This document shows positions 24,685 to 33,240 of a stretch of DNA of 64,000 bases, one piece after another (positions within the stretch are counted from its first letter, which is position 1; every line of letters begins with the position of its first letter). The stretch spans positions 1-64,000 of the forward strand of contig NZ_QJRF01000071.1 in assembly GCF_013393345.1 (NCBI RefSeq), read 5' to 3'. The translations under genes were made by a program, and so were the position numbers. Under the pieces are notes generated by a model. That model worked only from the letters and a program-made list of their open reading frames with translations. It did not search any database and had not been told where the DNA came from. This stretch comes from Pseudomonas taiwanensis. Its GTDB lineage: Bacteria > Pseudomonadota > Gammaproteobacteria > Pseudomonadales > Pseudomonadaceae.

Positions 24685-25426
24685 GGGGTTTCTCCAGTTC
24701 CTTGTCGAAGGCATAGGGTTGCTTCCAGCGCACGAACAGCGGGCGAAGCTCGCCACTGGCAACCAGTGCGTCCATACGGCGGTCGAACATGTCCGCCAGG
24801 CGGCGACCACGCGGCGTATTGGCGAAGCCCAGGTAAAGCGGCAGGCGCTTCAGCGGCGTAATGCGGTACTTGTCCGGCTCTGCGGAACTTTCCAGCACAT
24901 CGTCGACTTCGGTGCGGGCATCGATGTAGAAATCCACGTGTCCGAGTTCGAGCATCGAGAGGATGCCGCTGCGCCGCTGGATTTCCTTGAAGTGCTTCAG
25001 GTTGGGCAGGTAGTCCTGGTAGTCGTAACCACGAATCCAGGCCAGGCGGTACTGGCCGAGGGTAGCGAGGGTGGGCACCGGGGTGGAACGCAGCGAGAGT
25101 GCAGTGACCTGGTCGGCATCGTAGTGCCAGCGCGGGTAGTAGGCGCTCTGCACCTCATTGCGGTAGGAACCCATCCAGGCGTCGGCTTCGCCACGTTCCA
25201 CCAGGCCAATGGAGCGGGTATAGGGCACGGAGTGAATCTTGAGCTGGATGCCCTCGGGCTCGTAGACCTTGCGTAGGATGTCCCACCCAAGCCCCTTGCC
25301 GTCCGCTTCGGTGTGCTCGGGCCAGACCTCGCTGGCGAGGTGGATTTCGTTGGACGGGAGCTCGTCGGCCCGTGCTGCGGGGAGCAGCAGGCAACCGATC
25401 AGAAGCGCCAGGAACCAACTCCGCAT
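24671..25426 (-). CDS. Periplasmic solute-binding protein (SBP_bac_3-like)
   Basis: A 251-residue protein with a signal peptide (MRSWFLALLIGCLLLPAARA) followed by a family-3 solute-binding fold: IHLASEVWPEHTEADGKGLGWDILRKVYE, then GEADAWMGSY. No transporter genes adjoin it, so it may be an orphan sensor-like binding protein rather than an ABC component. The last 14 bp overlap the protease gene. A homologue sits between ribA and pgpA in other pseudomonads. Ligand unknown, perhaps an amino acid. Confidence 0.75.
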   Translation of the reverse strand: MRSWFLALLIGCLLLPAARADELPSNEIHLASEVWPEHTEADGKGLGWDILRKVYEPEGIQLKIHSVPYTRSIGLVERGEADAWMGSYRNEVQSAYYPRWHYDADQVTALSLRSTPVPTLATLGQYRLAWIRGYDYQDYLPNLKHFKEIQRRSGILSMLELGHVDFYIDARTEVDDVLESSAEPDKYRITPLKRLPLYLGFANTPRGRRLADMFDRRMDALVASGELRPLFVRWKQPYAFDKELEKPHVAP

Positions 25427-25471
25427 GACTCGTCCTCTACCCGCTCATCGTGGCCACGGGTCCTTACAAGA

Positions 25472-25972
25472 CTAGGCCACGCCCCAGACGATGAGTTGCA
25501 TGGCCAGCCAGGCGAAGACGCCCGCCAGCACATCGTCGAGCATGATCCCCACTCCGCCGTGGACATGACGGTCGATCCAGCGGATCGGCCAGGGCTTGAG
25601 GATGTCCATCACGCGGAACACCAGGAACCCCAGCAAGAGCCATTGCCAGCCTTCCGGCACCAGCCAGAGGGTGATCCACATGCCGACCATTTCGTCCCAT
25701 ACGATCCCTTCATGGTCGTGTACGCGCAGGTCATCGGCGACCTTGCCGCACAGCCAGAAGCCGAACAGCATGGTCAGTCCCAGCATCAGCCAGTAGCCCC
25801 AATCCGGCAGCATCTGCCAGAGCGGAATGAAAGGCAGCGCCACCAGCGAACCCCAGGTGCCCGGCGCCTTGGGCAAGGTACCCGAGCCAAAACCGAAGGC
25901 GATGAAATGCCAGGGATTGCTCCACACCGAGTGGGGGATGGGTTGCGGCGTGGCCGATTCGCGATCAGTCAC
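25472..25972 (-). CDS. pgpA: Phosphatidylglycerophosphatase A PgpA
   Basis: A 166-residue inner-membrane phosphatase that makes phosphatidylglycerol from its phosphate. Conserved features are FGFGSGTLPKAPGTWGSL near the N terminus, HEGIVWDEMVGMWI in the middle and the acidic GGVGIMLDDVLAGVFA near the end. GTG at 25972 overlaps the thiL stop by 8 bp and has GGGAG upstream, giving VTDRESATPQP as start. An upstream ATG would extend deep into thiL and is unlikely. Confidence 0.93.
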   Translation of the reverse strand: MTDRESATPQPIPHSVWSNPWHFIAFGFGSGTLPKAPGTWGSLVALPFIPLWQMLPDWGYWLMLGLTMLFGFWLCGKVADDLRVHDHEGIVWDEMVGMWITLWLVPEGWQWLLLGFLVFRVMDILKPWPIRWIDRHVHGGVGIMLDDVLAGVFAWLAMQLIVWGVA

Positions 25973-26933
25973 CTTGACTCCCGAAATGTTGATAGCCCAG
26001 GGCCGGCGGCTGCAATTCGATACCGGCGGCGTCCAGCAGGTGCACGCCCTGCCCGACTTCCACACGACCGATCACTGCCACTTCCGGCCAATCCGCCAGG
26101 ATGGCGGCCAGCTCACTGGCGGGCAGGGTAAAGGCCAGCCGATAGTCGTCGCCACCGGACAGCGCACAATTGCGCGCGAATTCCCTGGAAAAGAGTCCTT
26201 CGAGGGCGGCAGACAGCGGCAGCTTGTCTGCATCCACCCACAGTGCGACGCCCGACGCGGCGGCGATATGGCCGCAGTCCGCGAGAAGGCCGTCGGATAT
26301 GTCCAGCGCGGCGGTCGCGCGTCCGCGCAGCGCCTGGCCGAGATCCAGTTGAGGCTGCGGCGCCCAGTAGCGTTGCAGCAGGTAATCCGCTTCCGGCCCG
26401 CTGTGCTTCAGCTCGCCCAGCACCAGCGGCAACGCGCCGCCGCCATCGCCCAGGCTGCCACCCACGCAAAGCAGGTCTCCCGGACGCGCACCGGCGCGGG
26501 TCAGCGCCTGGCCGGCAGGCACACGTCCGAAGACGGTGAGGGTCAGGCTCAGCGGCCCGCGAGTGGTATCGCCACCGACCAGGCCGATTCCGCAGCCGCT
26601 CGCCATGGTGCAGAGGCCACGGGCGAAGCCGTCGAGCCATTCGGTGCGTGCGGCGGGCAGGGTCAGGGCAAGGGTGAAAGCGATGGGCTTGGCGCCCATG
26701 GCCGCCAGGTCGCTGGCGGAAACGGCCAAGGCACGCTGGCCAAGCAGGAAGGGGTCGGCGTCATCCGGAAAATGCACGCCAGCCACCAGGGTGTCGGTGG
26801 AGATCGCCAGCTGCTCGCCGGCCGGCAGCTGCAGCAGGGCGCAGTCGTCGCCAATGCCAAGGGCAATGCCTTCGCCTCCGGCCGCACAGGCGGCGGAGGC
26901 GAAGAAACGGCGGATCAGCTCGAACTCACCCAC
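25965..26933 (-). CDS. thiL: Thiamine-monophosphate kinase ThiL
   Basis: A 322-residue ATP-dependent kinase converting thiamine monophosphate to thiamine diphosphate. It begins MGEFELIRRFF and has the ATP/metal residues IGDDCALL and STDTLVAGVHF, with SASDLAAMGAKP and the LVGGDTTRG segment of the PurM-like fold. It lies 13 bp after nusB on the same strand and overlaps pgpA, the usual nusB-thiL-pgpA order. Confidence 0.96.
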   Translation of the reverse strand: MGEFELIRRFFASAACAAGGEGIALGIGDDCALLQLPAGEQLAISTDTLVAGVHFPDDADPFLLGQRALAVSASDLAAMGAKPIAFTLALTLPAARTEWLDGFARGLCTMASGCGIGLVGGDTTRGPLSLTLTVFGRVPAGQALTRAGARPGDLLCVGGSLGDGGGALPLVLGELKHSGPEADYLLQRYWAPQPQLDLGQALRGRATAALDISDGLLADCGHIAAASGVALWVDADKLPLSAALEGLFSREFARNCALSGGDDYRLAFTLPASELAAILADWPEVAVIGRVEVGQGVHLLDAAGIELQPPALGYQHFGSQGD

Positions 26934-26946
26934 GCGCTAGCTGCAA

Positions 26947-27420
26947 TCAGCGCTTGCCGCCGCGGACTTCCGCAGCACGCAGGCGCGGCGCCAGCTTGTC
27001 CAGGACGCCGTTGACGAACTTGTGCCCGTCGGTGGCGCCAAACACTTTGGCCAGCTCGATGCCTTCGTTGATCACCACGCGGTACGGCACGTCCTGGCGG
27101 TTCATCAGTTCGAAGGTCGACAGGCGCAGGATCGCCAGCTCTACCGGGTCCACTTCTTCGAGGGCACGGTCCAGGCAAGGCAGGAAGGCCGCGTCGATCT
27201 CGGTCTTCTGGCGCGGTACCCCGTGCAGTATCTCGTGGAAGTAGGCGCCATCGACGCTGCTGAAATCGTTGTCGACGCGGAACTGCGCCTCGATTTCGTT
27301 GAGCGGCTGACCGGCGATGTGCCAGGAGTAGAGCGCCTGCATCGCCAGGCTACGGGCCTGGCGACGGGCTGCGATCTTGCCTTTCGGTGCCTTGGGCGCC
27401 GAACCGTCTGCGTTGCTCAC
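26947..27420 (-). CDS. nusB: Transcription antitermination factor NusB
   Basis: A 157-residue all-helical RNA-binding protein that with NusE recognises boxA RNA in rRNA antitermination. Characteristic segments are [19 protein letters not shown] and [18 protein letters not shown], ending in [15 protein letters not shown]. Its ATG overlaps the ribH stop by 4 bp, so it is translationally coupled to riboflavin genes as in many proteobacteria. Confidence 0.97.
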   Translation of the reverse strand: MSNADGSAPKAPKGKIAARRQARSLAMQALYSWHIAGQPLNEIEAQFRVDNDFSSVDGAYFHEILHGVPRQKTEIDAAFLPCLDRALEEVDPVELAILRLSTFELMNRQDVPYRVVINEGIELAKVFGATDGHKFVNGVLDKLAPRLRAAEVRGGKR

Positions 27421-27893
27421 TTGGCCTCCAGGGCGGCCAGCAGGCTCACCATCTCCAGGGCGGACAGGGCAGCTTCGGCACCTTTGTTACCGGCTTTGGT
27501 GCCGGAACGCTCGATCGCCTGCTCGATGGAATCGACGGTCAGCACGCCGAAGGCGACCGGAACGCCAAACTCCATGGAAACCTGGGCCAGGCCCTTGGTG
27601 CACTCGCCGGCAACGTATTCGAAGTGCGGGGTGCCGCCACGAATGACCGCGCCGAGGGCGATGATGGCGGAGTACTCGCCTTGCTGGGCGACCTTCTGGG
27701 CTACCAGCGGGATTTCAAAGGCACCGGGAGCGCGGATGAGGGTGATGTCGCTTTCGCTGACACCGTGGCGGACCAGGGCGTCTACAGCGCCGCTCACCAG
27801 GCTTTCCACGACGAAGCTGTTGAAACGGCCGACCACCAGGGCATAGCGGCCTTTGGGGGCGATGAAGGTACCTTCGATGGTCTTCAGGGACAT
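27417..27893 (-). CDS. ribH: 6,7-dimethyl-8-ribityllumazine synthase RibH
   Basis: A 158-residue subunit of the icosahedral lumazine synthase, combining the pyrimidine intermediate with dihydroxybutanone phosphate. Conserved elements are [27 protein letters not shown] and [16 protein letters not shown] with the catalytic His. ATG at 27893 is 62 bp after ribBA. Confidence 0.97.
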   Translation of the reverse strand: MSLKTIEGTFIAPKGRYALVVGRFNSFVVESLVSGAVDALVRHGVSESDITLIRAPGAFEIPLVAQKVAQQGEYSAIIALGAVIRGGTPHFEYVAGECTKGLAQVSMEFGVPVAFGVLTVDSIEQAIERSGTKAGNKGAEAALSALEMVSLLAALEAK

Positions 27894-27955
27894 GGGCGAG
27901 TTCTCGTCAATTAAAGAGCGAGGGCCCCGGCCTTGATGGCCGGAGCCCTGCGGGA

Positions 27956-29050
27956 TCATTCAGCGGGCAGGTATTCTACAACTTCCAGGTCGAAACCGGA
28001 TATCGCGTTGAACTTCATCGGCGAGCTCATCAGGCGCATCTTGCGCACTCCGAGGTCGCGGAGAATCTGCGATCCGGCACCGACGGTGCTGTAGGTCGTC
28101 GGGTTGGTGACCTTGGTTTCCGCCCCCAGCTGACGCTCCAGGTGCGCCAGAAGCTGCGGACCGGTGAGCGGGGTGCCGAGCAGCAGTACCACGCCGCTGC
28201 CGGCGGCCGCCACTTCCTTCATGGCGGCGCGCAGGCTCCAGCGGCCAGCCTGGTTGACCATGAACAGGTCGCGCAGCGGGTCCATGTTGTGAACGCGCAC
28301 CAGAGTCGGCTCTTCCGGGCAGATCTTGCCGAGGGTCAGGGCCATGTGCACGTCGCCTTCCACGGCATCGCGGTAGGTCACCAGGTTGAAGTGGCCCAGT
28401 TCGCTGTCCAGCGGCTGCTCGGCGATGCGCTCGACGGTGCGCTCGTGAATCAGGCGGTAGTGAATGAGGTCGGCGATGGTGCCGATCTTGATGCCGTGCT
28501 CGGCGGCGAAGGCCTCAAGCTCGGGGCGACGGGACATGGTGCCGTCGTCGTTCATGATCTCGCAGATCACGCCGCTGGCCTCGAAACCGGCCATGCGCGC
28601 CAGGTCGCAGGCCGCCTCGGTGTGGCCTGCACGGGCCAGCACGCCGCCCGGCTGGGCCATCAGCGGGAAGATGTGGCCAGGGCTGACGATATCGTCGGCC
28701 TTGGCACCCTTGGCCGCAGCCACCTGCACGGTGCGTGCGCGGTCGGCAGCGGAAATGCCGGTGGTCACGCCTTCAGCCGCCTCGATGGAGACGGTGAACT
28801 TGGTGCCGAACCCGGAACCGTTGCGCGGCGCCATCAGCGGCAGCTTCAGCAGTTCGCAGCGCTCGCGGGTCATCGGCATGCAGATCAGGCCGCGGGCGAA
28901 GCGGGCCATGAAGTTGATGTGCTCGGCCTGCACGCATTCGGAGGCCATGATCAGGTCGCCTTCGTTTTCGCGATCTTCGTCATCCATGAGGATGACCATC
29001 TTGCCCTGGCGGATGTCTTCGATCAGTTCGTCGATGTTGTTGAGAGCCAT
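27956..29050 (-). CDS. ribBA: 3,4-dihydroxy-2-butanone-4-phosphate synthase (RibBA-type fusion)
   Basis: A 364-residue fusion. The N-terminal half (to about 200) is an intact DHBP synthase with [25 protein letters not shown] and [12 protein letters not shown]. The C-terminal half has the GTP cyclohydrolase II fold but lacks the zinc cysteines: the place of [10 protein letters not shown]...CDC reads [17 protein letters not shown]. This domain is therefore probably non-catalytic, and the separate RibA at 23287-23901 supplies that step. It is 17 bp after ribE. Confidence 0.94.
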   Translation of the reverse strand: MALNNIDELIEDIRQGKMVILMDDEDRENEGDLIMASECVQAEHINFMARFARGLICMPMTRERCELLKLPLMAPRNGSGFGTKFTVSIEAAEGVTTGISAADRARTVQVAAAKGAKADDIVSPGHIFPLMAQPGGVLARAGHTEAACDLARMAGFEASGVICEIMNDDGTMSRRPELEAFAAEHGIKIGTIADLIHYRLIHERTVERIAEQPLDSELGHFNLVTYRDAVEGDVHMALTLGKICPEEPTLVRVHNMDPLRDLFMVNQAGRWSLRAAMKEVAAAGSGVVLLLGTPLTGPQLLAHLERQLGAETKVTNPTTYSTVGAGSQILRDLGVRKMRLMSSPMKFNAISGFDLEVVEYLPAE

Positions 29051-29067
29051 GGGCCCTCCTTCTGAAT

Positions 29068-29730
29068 TCAGTGTTTGAGGTAGCCGTGTTCGGCGAGGAA
29101 GCTTTCGGTCAGGCCGGAGGACTGGGGCTCGGCCGCCTTGTCGCCCAGCAGCAGGCGCTCCAGGTAGCGAGCCAGCAGGTCGACCTCGAGGTTCACGCGG
29201 CGACCCGGGCGGTAGTCGACCATGATGGTCTCGGCCAGGGTATGCGGGACGATGGTCAACTCGAACTCGGCACCATTCACCGAGTTCACCGTCAGGCTGG
29301 TGCCGTCGACGGTGATCGAGCCCTTCAAGGCAATGTATTTGGCCAGTTCACGCGGTGAGCGGATCCTGAATTGCACGGCGCGGGCATTGTCTTCCCGCGC
29401 GATGACTTCGCCGATGCCGTCGACATGGCCGCTGACCAGATGGCCGCCAAGGCGGCTGGTGGGCGTCAGGGCCTTTTCCAGGTTGACCGGGCTACCGGGC
29501 TTGAGGTCGTCGAAGGCGGTACGCGCCAGGGTTTCGCGGCTGACGTCGGCCCAGAAGCCGTTGCCGGGCAGCTCCACGGCGGTGAGGCAGACGCCATTGA
29601 CCGCAATGCTGTCGCCCAGTTTGACGTCACCGAGATCCAGCTTGCCGGTTTCCACCAGGACGCGAACGTCGCCACCCTTGGGGGTGATCGCGCGGATGGT
29701 GCCGATGGCTTCGATTATGCCGGTGAACAT
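29068..29730 (-). CDS. ribE: Riboflavin synthase alpha subunit RibE
   Basis: A 220-residue trimeric enzyme that dismutates two lumazines to riboflavin. It consists of two similar lumazine-binding barrels: MFTGIIEAIGTI opens the first and GHLVSGHVDGIGEV the second. VNGVCLTAV and DGTSLTVNSV are the paired ligand sites. ATG at 29730 has GGAGG five bases upstream. It is the first gene after the FMN riboswitch (named ribC in some pseudomonads). Confidence 0.96.
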   Translation of the reverse strand: MFTGIIEAIGTIRAITPKGGDVRVLVETGKLDLGDVKLGDSIAVNGVCLTAVELPGNGFWADVSRETLARTAFDDLKPGSPVNLEKALTPTSRLGGHLVSGHVDGIGEVIAREDNARAVQFRIRSPRELAKYIALKGSITVDGTSLTVNSVNGAEFELTIVPHTLAETIMVDYRPGRRVNLEVDLLARYLERLLLGDKAAEPQSSGLTESFLAEHGYLKH

Positions 29731-29952
29731 GGGACCTCCAGAGCTTGCAGCGAACCGGCCGAAGCCGGCGAAAGACGCATTATAGGCGCCCGCCCCTCGC
29801 CCGCGCGCAGGCAAGCCGCCGGCGCCGGAAGGATGTGGGCTGTTGCATGTGACATCGATGTAACTCCTGTTTCGTGAAAAACAGGGCATATCGGATCGAA
29901 TGGGATCTGGCAGGCGCAGGCACGGACGTACCCTGGCACAGGCAGGCAATCC

Positions 29953-30094
29953 CGTTCTCTCTTCATCCGGACTGTTACCGTCGGCCTCGGAATCTCACCG
30001 GGTCTGCTGACCCTGCCAGAGGCAGGCGCTCGCGGGCTATGCACAAGGAGTGCAATTACCGCCGGTGGGGACTTGCACCCCGCCCTGAGAACGT
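29953..30094 (-). promoter_or_regulatory. FMN riboswitch (RFN element)
   Basis: The minus strand contains the RFN hallmarks in order: GGGCGGGGTGCAAGTCCCC, ACCGGCGGTAATTGCA, a variable stem, GAGCGCCTGCC, GGTCAGCAGACCCGGTGAGA, and TCCGAGGCCGACGGTAACAG with GTCCGGATGAAGAGAGAACG. It binds FMN and represses downstream riboflavin genes. It sits between ribD and ribE, about 220 nt before the ribE ATG. A small hairpin (CCTGTTT/AAACAGG) lies between, but no clear T-run terminator, so translational or Rho-dependent control of ribE is likely. Confidence 0.95.
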
Positions 30095-30184
30095 TCCAGC
30101 CAGCGTTGAGCTGGCTGGCAGGCGTTTTATCACAGTCGTGGCGAACTTGCATCGGCCTGTTCGGCCATGTTGGCAGCGGGAAAA

Positions 30185-31294
30185 TCAGGCAGTGGAGCGA
30201 GGTACCGCGATGACCCGCCAGTCGTCGCCCACGGCGCGCATCTCCAGGATATTCAATTCCTGGGCCTCGGCCATCCGTGCCAGCGGCCAGTCGAGCAGCG
30301 GGCGCGCACTGGAACCCAGGAACTTGGCAGCGATGAAAATCTGGTACTCATCCACCAGGCCGGCACGGGCAAAGGCCCCGGCGAGGCTCGGGCCGGCTTC
30401 CACCAGGATCTCGTTGACGCCACGGCTGGCCAGTTCTTGCAACAGCTGGTGCAGGTCGACACGGCCATCCGTCCCCGGCAACGGCAGCAGCTCGTGCCCC
30501 GGATAGCCATCCTGAGCAGCCGTGTTGGCGGTGGCCACCAACGTCGGCCCCGCCTGGAAGAACGGTGCCGACAACGGCACTCGCAGGCGCCCGTCCACCA
30601 GCACCCGCAGCGGCGGGCGACTGACCGCCAGCGCAGTGAGTTCGGAATCGAGACCCAACTCGTCAGCACGTACGGTCAGGCGTGCGGCGTCGGTGAGCAC
30701 GGTGTCGGCGCCGGTCAGCACCACGCTGGCGCGAGCACGCAGGCGCTGCACCGCCGAGCGGGCCGCCGGGCCGGTAATCCATTGGCTTTCGCCACTGGCC
30801 ATCGCCGTGCGGCCATCGAGGCTCATGGCCAGCTTGACCCTGACGAAGGGCAGACCCTGTTCCATGCGCTTGATGAAGCCGGCATTCAGTGCACGGGCCT
30901 CGGCCTCCAGCACGCCGCTCTCCACCGCGATGCCAGCATCGGCCAGGCGCTGCAGGCCACGGCCGGCGACCTGGGGATTGGGGTCCTGCATGGCCGCAAC
31001 CACGCGCCCGACCCCGGCGGCCACCAGCGCATCCGCGCAGGGCGGCGTACGGCCATGGTGGCTGCAAGGTTCGAGGGTGACGTAGGCGGTCGCGCCGCGG
31101 GCCAGTTCTCCGGCCTGGCGCAGGGCATGGACTTCCGCATGGGGTTCGCCAGCGCGCACGTGCCAGCCTTCGCCGACGACCTGGCCATCACGAACGATGA
31201 CGCAACCGACGCGGGGATTGGGATGGGTGGAGTAGATACCCTTGCGCGCCAGCTCCAGGGCGCGGGCCATGTAGGCCTGATCGCTGGCGGCCAT
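30185..31294 (-). CDS. ribD: Bifunctional pyrimidine deaminase/reductase RibD
   Basis: A 369-residue two-domain enzyme for riboflavin steps 2 and 3. The deaminase domain (1-145) has the zinc motif PHAEVHAL with EPCSHHGRTPPC; the reductase domain follows with VKLAMSLDGRTAMASGES and LVEAGPSLAGAF. It overlaps nrdR by one base. The FMN riboswitch is downstream of it, so ribD is transcribed separately from the riboswitch-controlled genes or reads through them. Confidence 0.96.
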   Translation of the reverse strand: MAASDQAYMARALELARKGIYSTHPNPRVGCVIVRDGQVVGEGWHVRAGEPHAEVHALRQAGELARGATAYVTLEPCSHHGRTPPCADALVAAGVGRVVAAMQDPNPQVAGRGLQRLADAGIAVESGVLEAEARALNAGFIKRMEQGLPFVRVKLAMSLDGRTAMASGESQWITGPAARSAVQRLRARASVVLTGADTVLTDAARLTVRADELGLDSELTALAVSRPPLRVLVDGRLRVPLSAPFFQAGPTLVATANTAAQDGYPGHELLPLPGTDGRVDLHQLLQELASRGVNEILVEAGPSLAGAFARAGLVDEYQIFIAAKFLGSSARPLLDWPLARMAEAQELNILEMRAVGDDWRVIAVPRSTA

Positions 31295-31758
31295 CAGTCT
31301 TTCGACGGCTCGCGGGCCAGGCGTTCGATTTCCTCGCGGAACTCGTTGAGGTCCTGGAAGCGGCGATAGACCGAGGCGAAACGGATGTAGGCGACTTCGT
31401 CGAGCTTCTGCAGTTCGAGCATCACCAGTTCACCCAGCACCCGCGACTTCACCTCGCGCTCGCCGGTGGCGCGCAGCTTGTGCTTGATATGGGCAATGGC
31501 TGCTTCCAGACGCTCTACGCTTACGGGACGCTTCTCCAGCGCGCGTTGCATGCCGGCGCGCAACTTGTCCTCGTCGAAGGGCTGGCGACTGCCGTCCTGC
31601 TTGATCAGTCGGGGCATGACCAGTTCGGCGGTTTCGAAGGTGGTGAAGCGCTCTTCGCAGGCCAGGCATTCCCGGCGGCGGCGCACCTGGTCGCCCTCGG
31701 CGACCAGCCGCGAATCGATGACCTTGGTGTCGTGGGCGCCGCAGAATGGACAATGCAT
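31294..31758 (-). CDS. nrdR: Transcriptional repressor NrdR
   Basis: A 154-residue repressor of ribonucleotide reductase genes. Zinc ribbon cysteines are in MHCPFCG and ECLACEERF; the following ATP-cone spans about residues 46-136 ([19 protein letters not shown]). ATG at 31758 gives the invariant MHCPFC start. The TGA/ATG junction with ribD shares one base, giving the common nrdR-ribD order. Confidence 0.97.
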   Translation of the reverse strand: MHCPFCGAHDTKVIDSRLVAEGDQVRRRRECLACEERFTTFETAELVMPRLIKQDGSRQPFDEDKLRAGMQRALEKRPVSVERLEAAIAHIKHKLRATGEREVKSRVLGELVMLELQKLDEVAYIRFASVYRRFQDLNEFREEIERLAREPSKD

Positions 31759-31870
31759 GGCGTTCGAGGGGCATCTGCAGAAAAGGGGGTCCATGGTAGC
31801 GCATCCCGGGGGCAAGACAAGCCGACGGCTTTGCGCTATAAGCCCCGCGCACCAGTATCAGGAAGCCCAG

Positions 31871-32296
31871 ATGCGCCCACTCATCCCCCTGTTCCTCACC
31901 GCGCTGCTCGCTGCTTGCGCCAGCGAAGAACCCGCCCCGGAACTGCCGACTCCGGCACCGCAGGCCAAGGTGGAAGCCACGCCCGCCCATATGCGCGAAC
32001 TGAGCGGCGTGCTGAATGCGCCACCTTCCGGCAGCGAGGTCGAACTGGCGCTGATGTCGATCGATTCCCGCGACCGCCCGCAGCGCCTGCTCGGCAGCCT
32101 GTTGCTGAACGGCAACGGCGGTCCACTGCCCTTCCGCCTTTTGTTCAACCCGGAAGCGTTCCCCCGGGGCGAGCGCGTGGAGCTCCGTGGGCGCGCGAGC
32201 CAGTCGGGGCAACTGATCCTGAAGCTGCAACCGCGCCTGATCCTGCAGCCTGAGAACCAGGTCCTCGGACCGTTGCAGATGGTTCCGGCACCATGA
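31871..32296 (+). CDS. YscW/YbaY-type lipoprotein
   Basis: A 141-residue lipoprotein with Cys16 in LTALLAAC, a proline-rich linker (EEPAPELPTPAPQ) and one beta-sandwich domain. The domain resembles the YscW/YbaY family (PF09619), with LLFNPEAFPRGERVELRGR. Function of these lipoproteins is mostly unknown. It overlaps the methyltransferase gene by 4 bp and is divergent from nrdR. Confidence 0.72.
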   Translation: MRPLIPLFLTALLAACASEEPAPELPTPAPQAKVEATPAHMRELSGVLNAPPSGSEVELALMSIDSRDRPQRLLGSLLLNGNGGPLPFRLLFNPEAFPRGERVELRGRASQSGQLILKLQPRLILQPENQVLGPLQMVPAP

Positions 32297-32946
32297 GCGC
32301 ACCGGCAGCACTGCAGCAGGCACTGGTCCAATTGCTGGGTGACGCCAGCCTCAGCGCGGAAACCCTGCCCGGCACTGATCTCAAGCTCTGGCTGATCGAT
32401 GCCAACAACATGGACCGCGCCTTCAGCCCCGAAGAAACCCGGCGCATCCTCGAAGAGCCTCCCTACTGGTGCTTCTGCTGGGCCAGCGGCCTGGCACTGG
32501 CGCGCTGGCTGGCCGAGAGGCCGGAGTGGGTCGCTGGCAAACGCGTGCTCGACTTCGGCGCGGGTTCAGGCGTTGCCGCCATTGCCGCAGCCAAGGCCGG
32601 TGCCGCCGAAGTGGTGGCCTGCGATCTCGATCCGCTGGCGCTGGAGGCCTGCCGCGCCAATGCCGAACTCAATGGCGTGGAGCTGAGCTATTCGGCGGAC
32701 TTTTTCCAGGAAGAAGACCGCTTCGACCTGATCATCGTCGCCGATGTGCTCTACGACCGCGCCAACCTGCCGCTGCTCGACCACTTCCTCACGCGCGGCC
32801 GCCAGGCCCTGGTGGCCGACTCGCGGGTACGCGACTTCCAGCACGCGCTCTATACCCGTCTCGCCGTGCTGGACGCCTGCACCTGGCCAGACCTGGCAGA
32901 GCCGGCCGAGTTTCGCCATGTGAGCCTGTATCACGCGATTCGGTGA
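32293..32946 (+). CDS. Class I SAM-dependent methyltransferase (METTL20/PrmA-like)
   Basis: A 217-residue Rossmann methyltransferase with SAM-binding motif VLDFGAGSGVAAIAAAKAGA and the acidic post-II motif CDLDPLALEACRAN. IIVADVLYD places a conserved DxxYD motif in the active site, as in the lysine methyltransferase group that includes METTL20 and related bacterial enzymes acting on electron-transfer flavoprotein. A protein lysine substrate is therefore plausible but unproven. Coupled to the upstream lipoprotein gene. Confidence 0.8.
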   Translation: MSAPAALQQALVQLLGDASLSAETLPGTDLKLWLIDANNMDRAFSPEETRRILEEPPYWCFCWASGLALARWLAERPEWVAGKRVLDFGAGSGVAAIAAAKAGAAEVVACDLDPLALEACRANAELNGVELSYSADFFQEEDRFDLIIVADVLYDRANLPLLDHFLTRGRQALVADSRVRDFQHALYTRLAVLDACTWPDLAEPAEFRHVSLYHAIR

Positions 32947-32967
32947 GCCTGGGCTAGTGCATTGCCC

Positions 32968-33021
32968 GTAGGAGCTGGCTTGCCAGCGAATGGCCCTTTT
33001 TCGCTAGCAAGCTAGCTCCTA
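32968..33021. repeat. GTAGGAGCTGGCTTGCCAGCGAA-type inverted repeat
   Basis: GTAGGAGCTGGCTTGCCAGC and GCTAGCAAGCTAGCTCCTA form a long imperfect stem around a short loop with CCCTTTTT. It is a REP-like element of a different family from the GAATTCATTCGC repeats. It begins 22 bp after the methyltransferase stop. Confidence 0.6.
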
Positions 33022-33079
33022 AAAGGCTCCTGACTTCTGGCAGACACAGCCGATTCAGGTAACGAATCGTCCCGGTGAA

Positions 33080-33133
33080 GCTCGGCGTTGGGGCGCCCCT
33101 GCGGGTCGCTTGGCGAATGAATTCGCCCCCACA
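33080..33133. repeat. Right half of the GCGAATGAATTCGCCCCCACA repeat
   Basis: CCCCTGCGGGTCGCTTGGCG followed by AATGAATTCGCCCCCACA matches the right half of 12961-13056. The left arm is absent. With the repeat at 32968 it fills most of the 294-bp gap before the thioredoxin gene. Confidence 0.55.
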
Positions 33134-33240
33134 GGTGAAGCAGGCCGTGCCATCTGCAAGCTCCGAGCTCGTGCAGGCATATTCATCCCTGTTCGCCAGC
33201 CGTATGATTCGCCCATCCCTTCGTGCCTTCGAGTGCCCAG

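Noticed and set aside
29776-29790. TATAAT-like sequence in the ribE leader
   Set aside because: A good -10 match on the minus strand, but no -35 at a usable distance; probably chance in the riboswitch leader.
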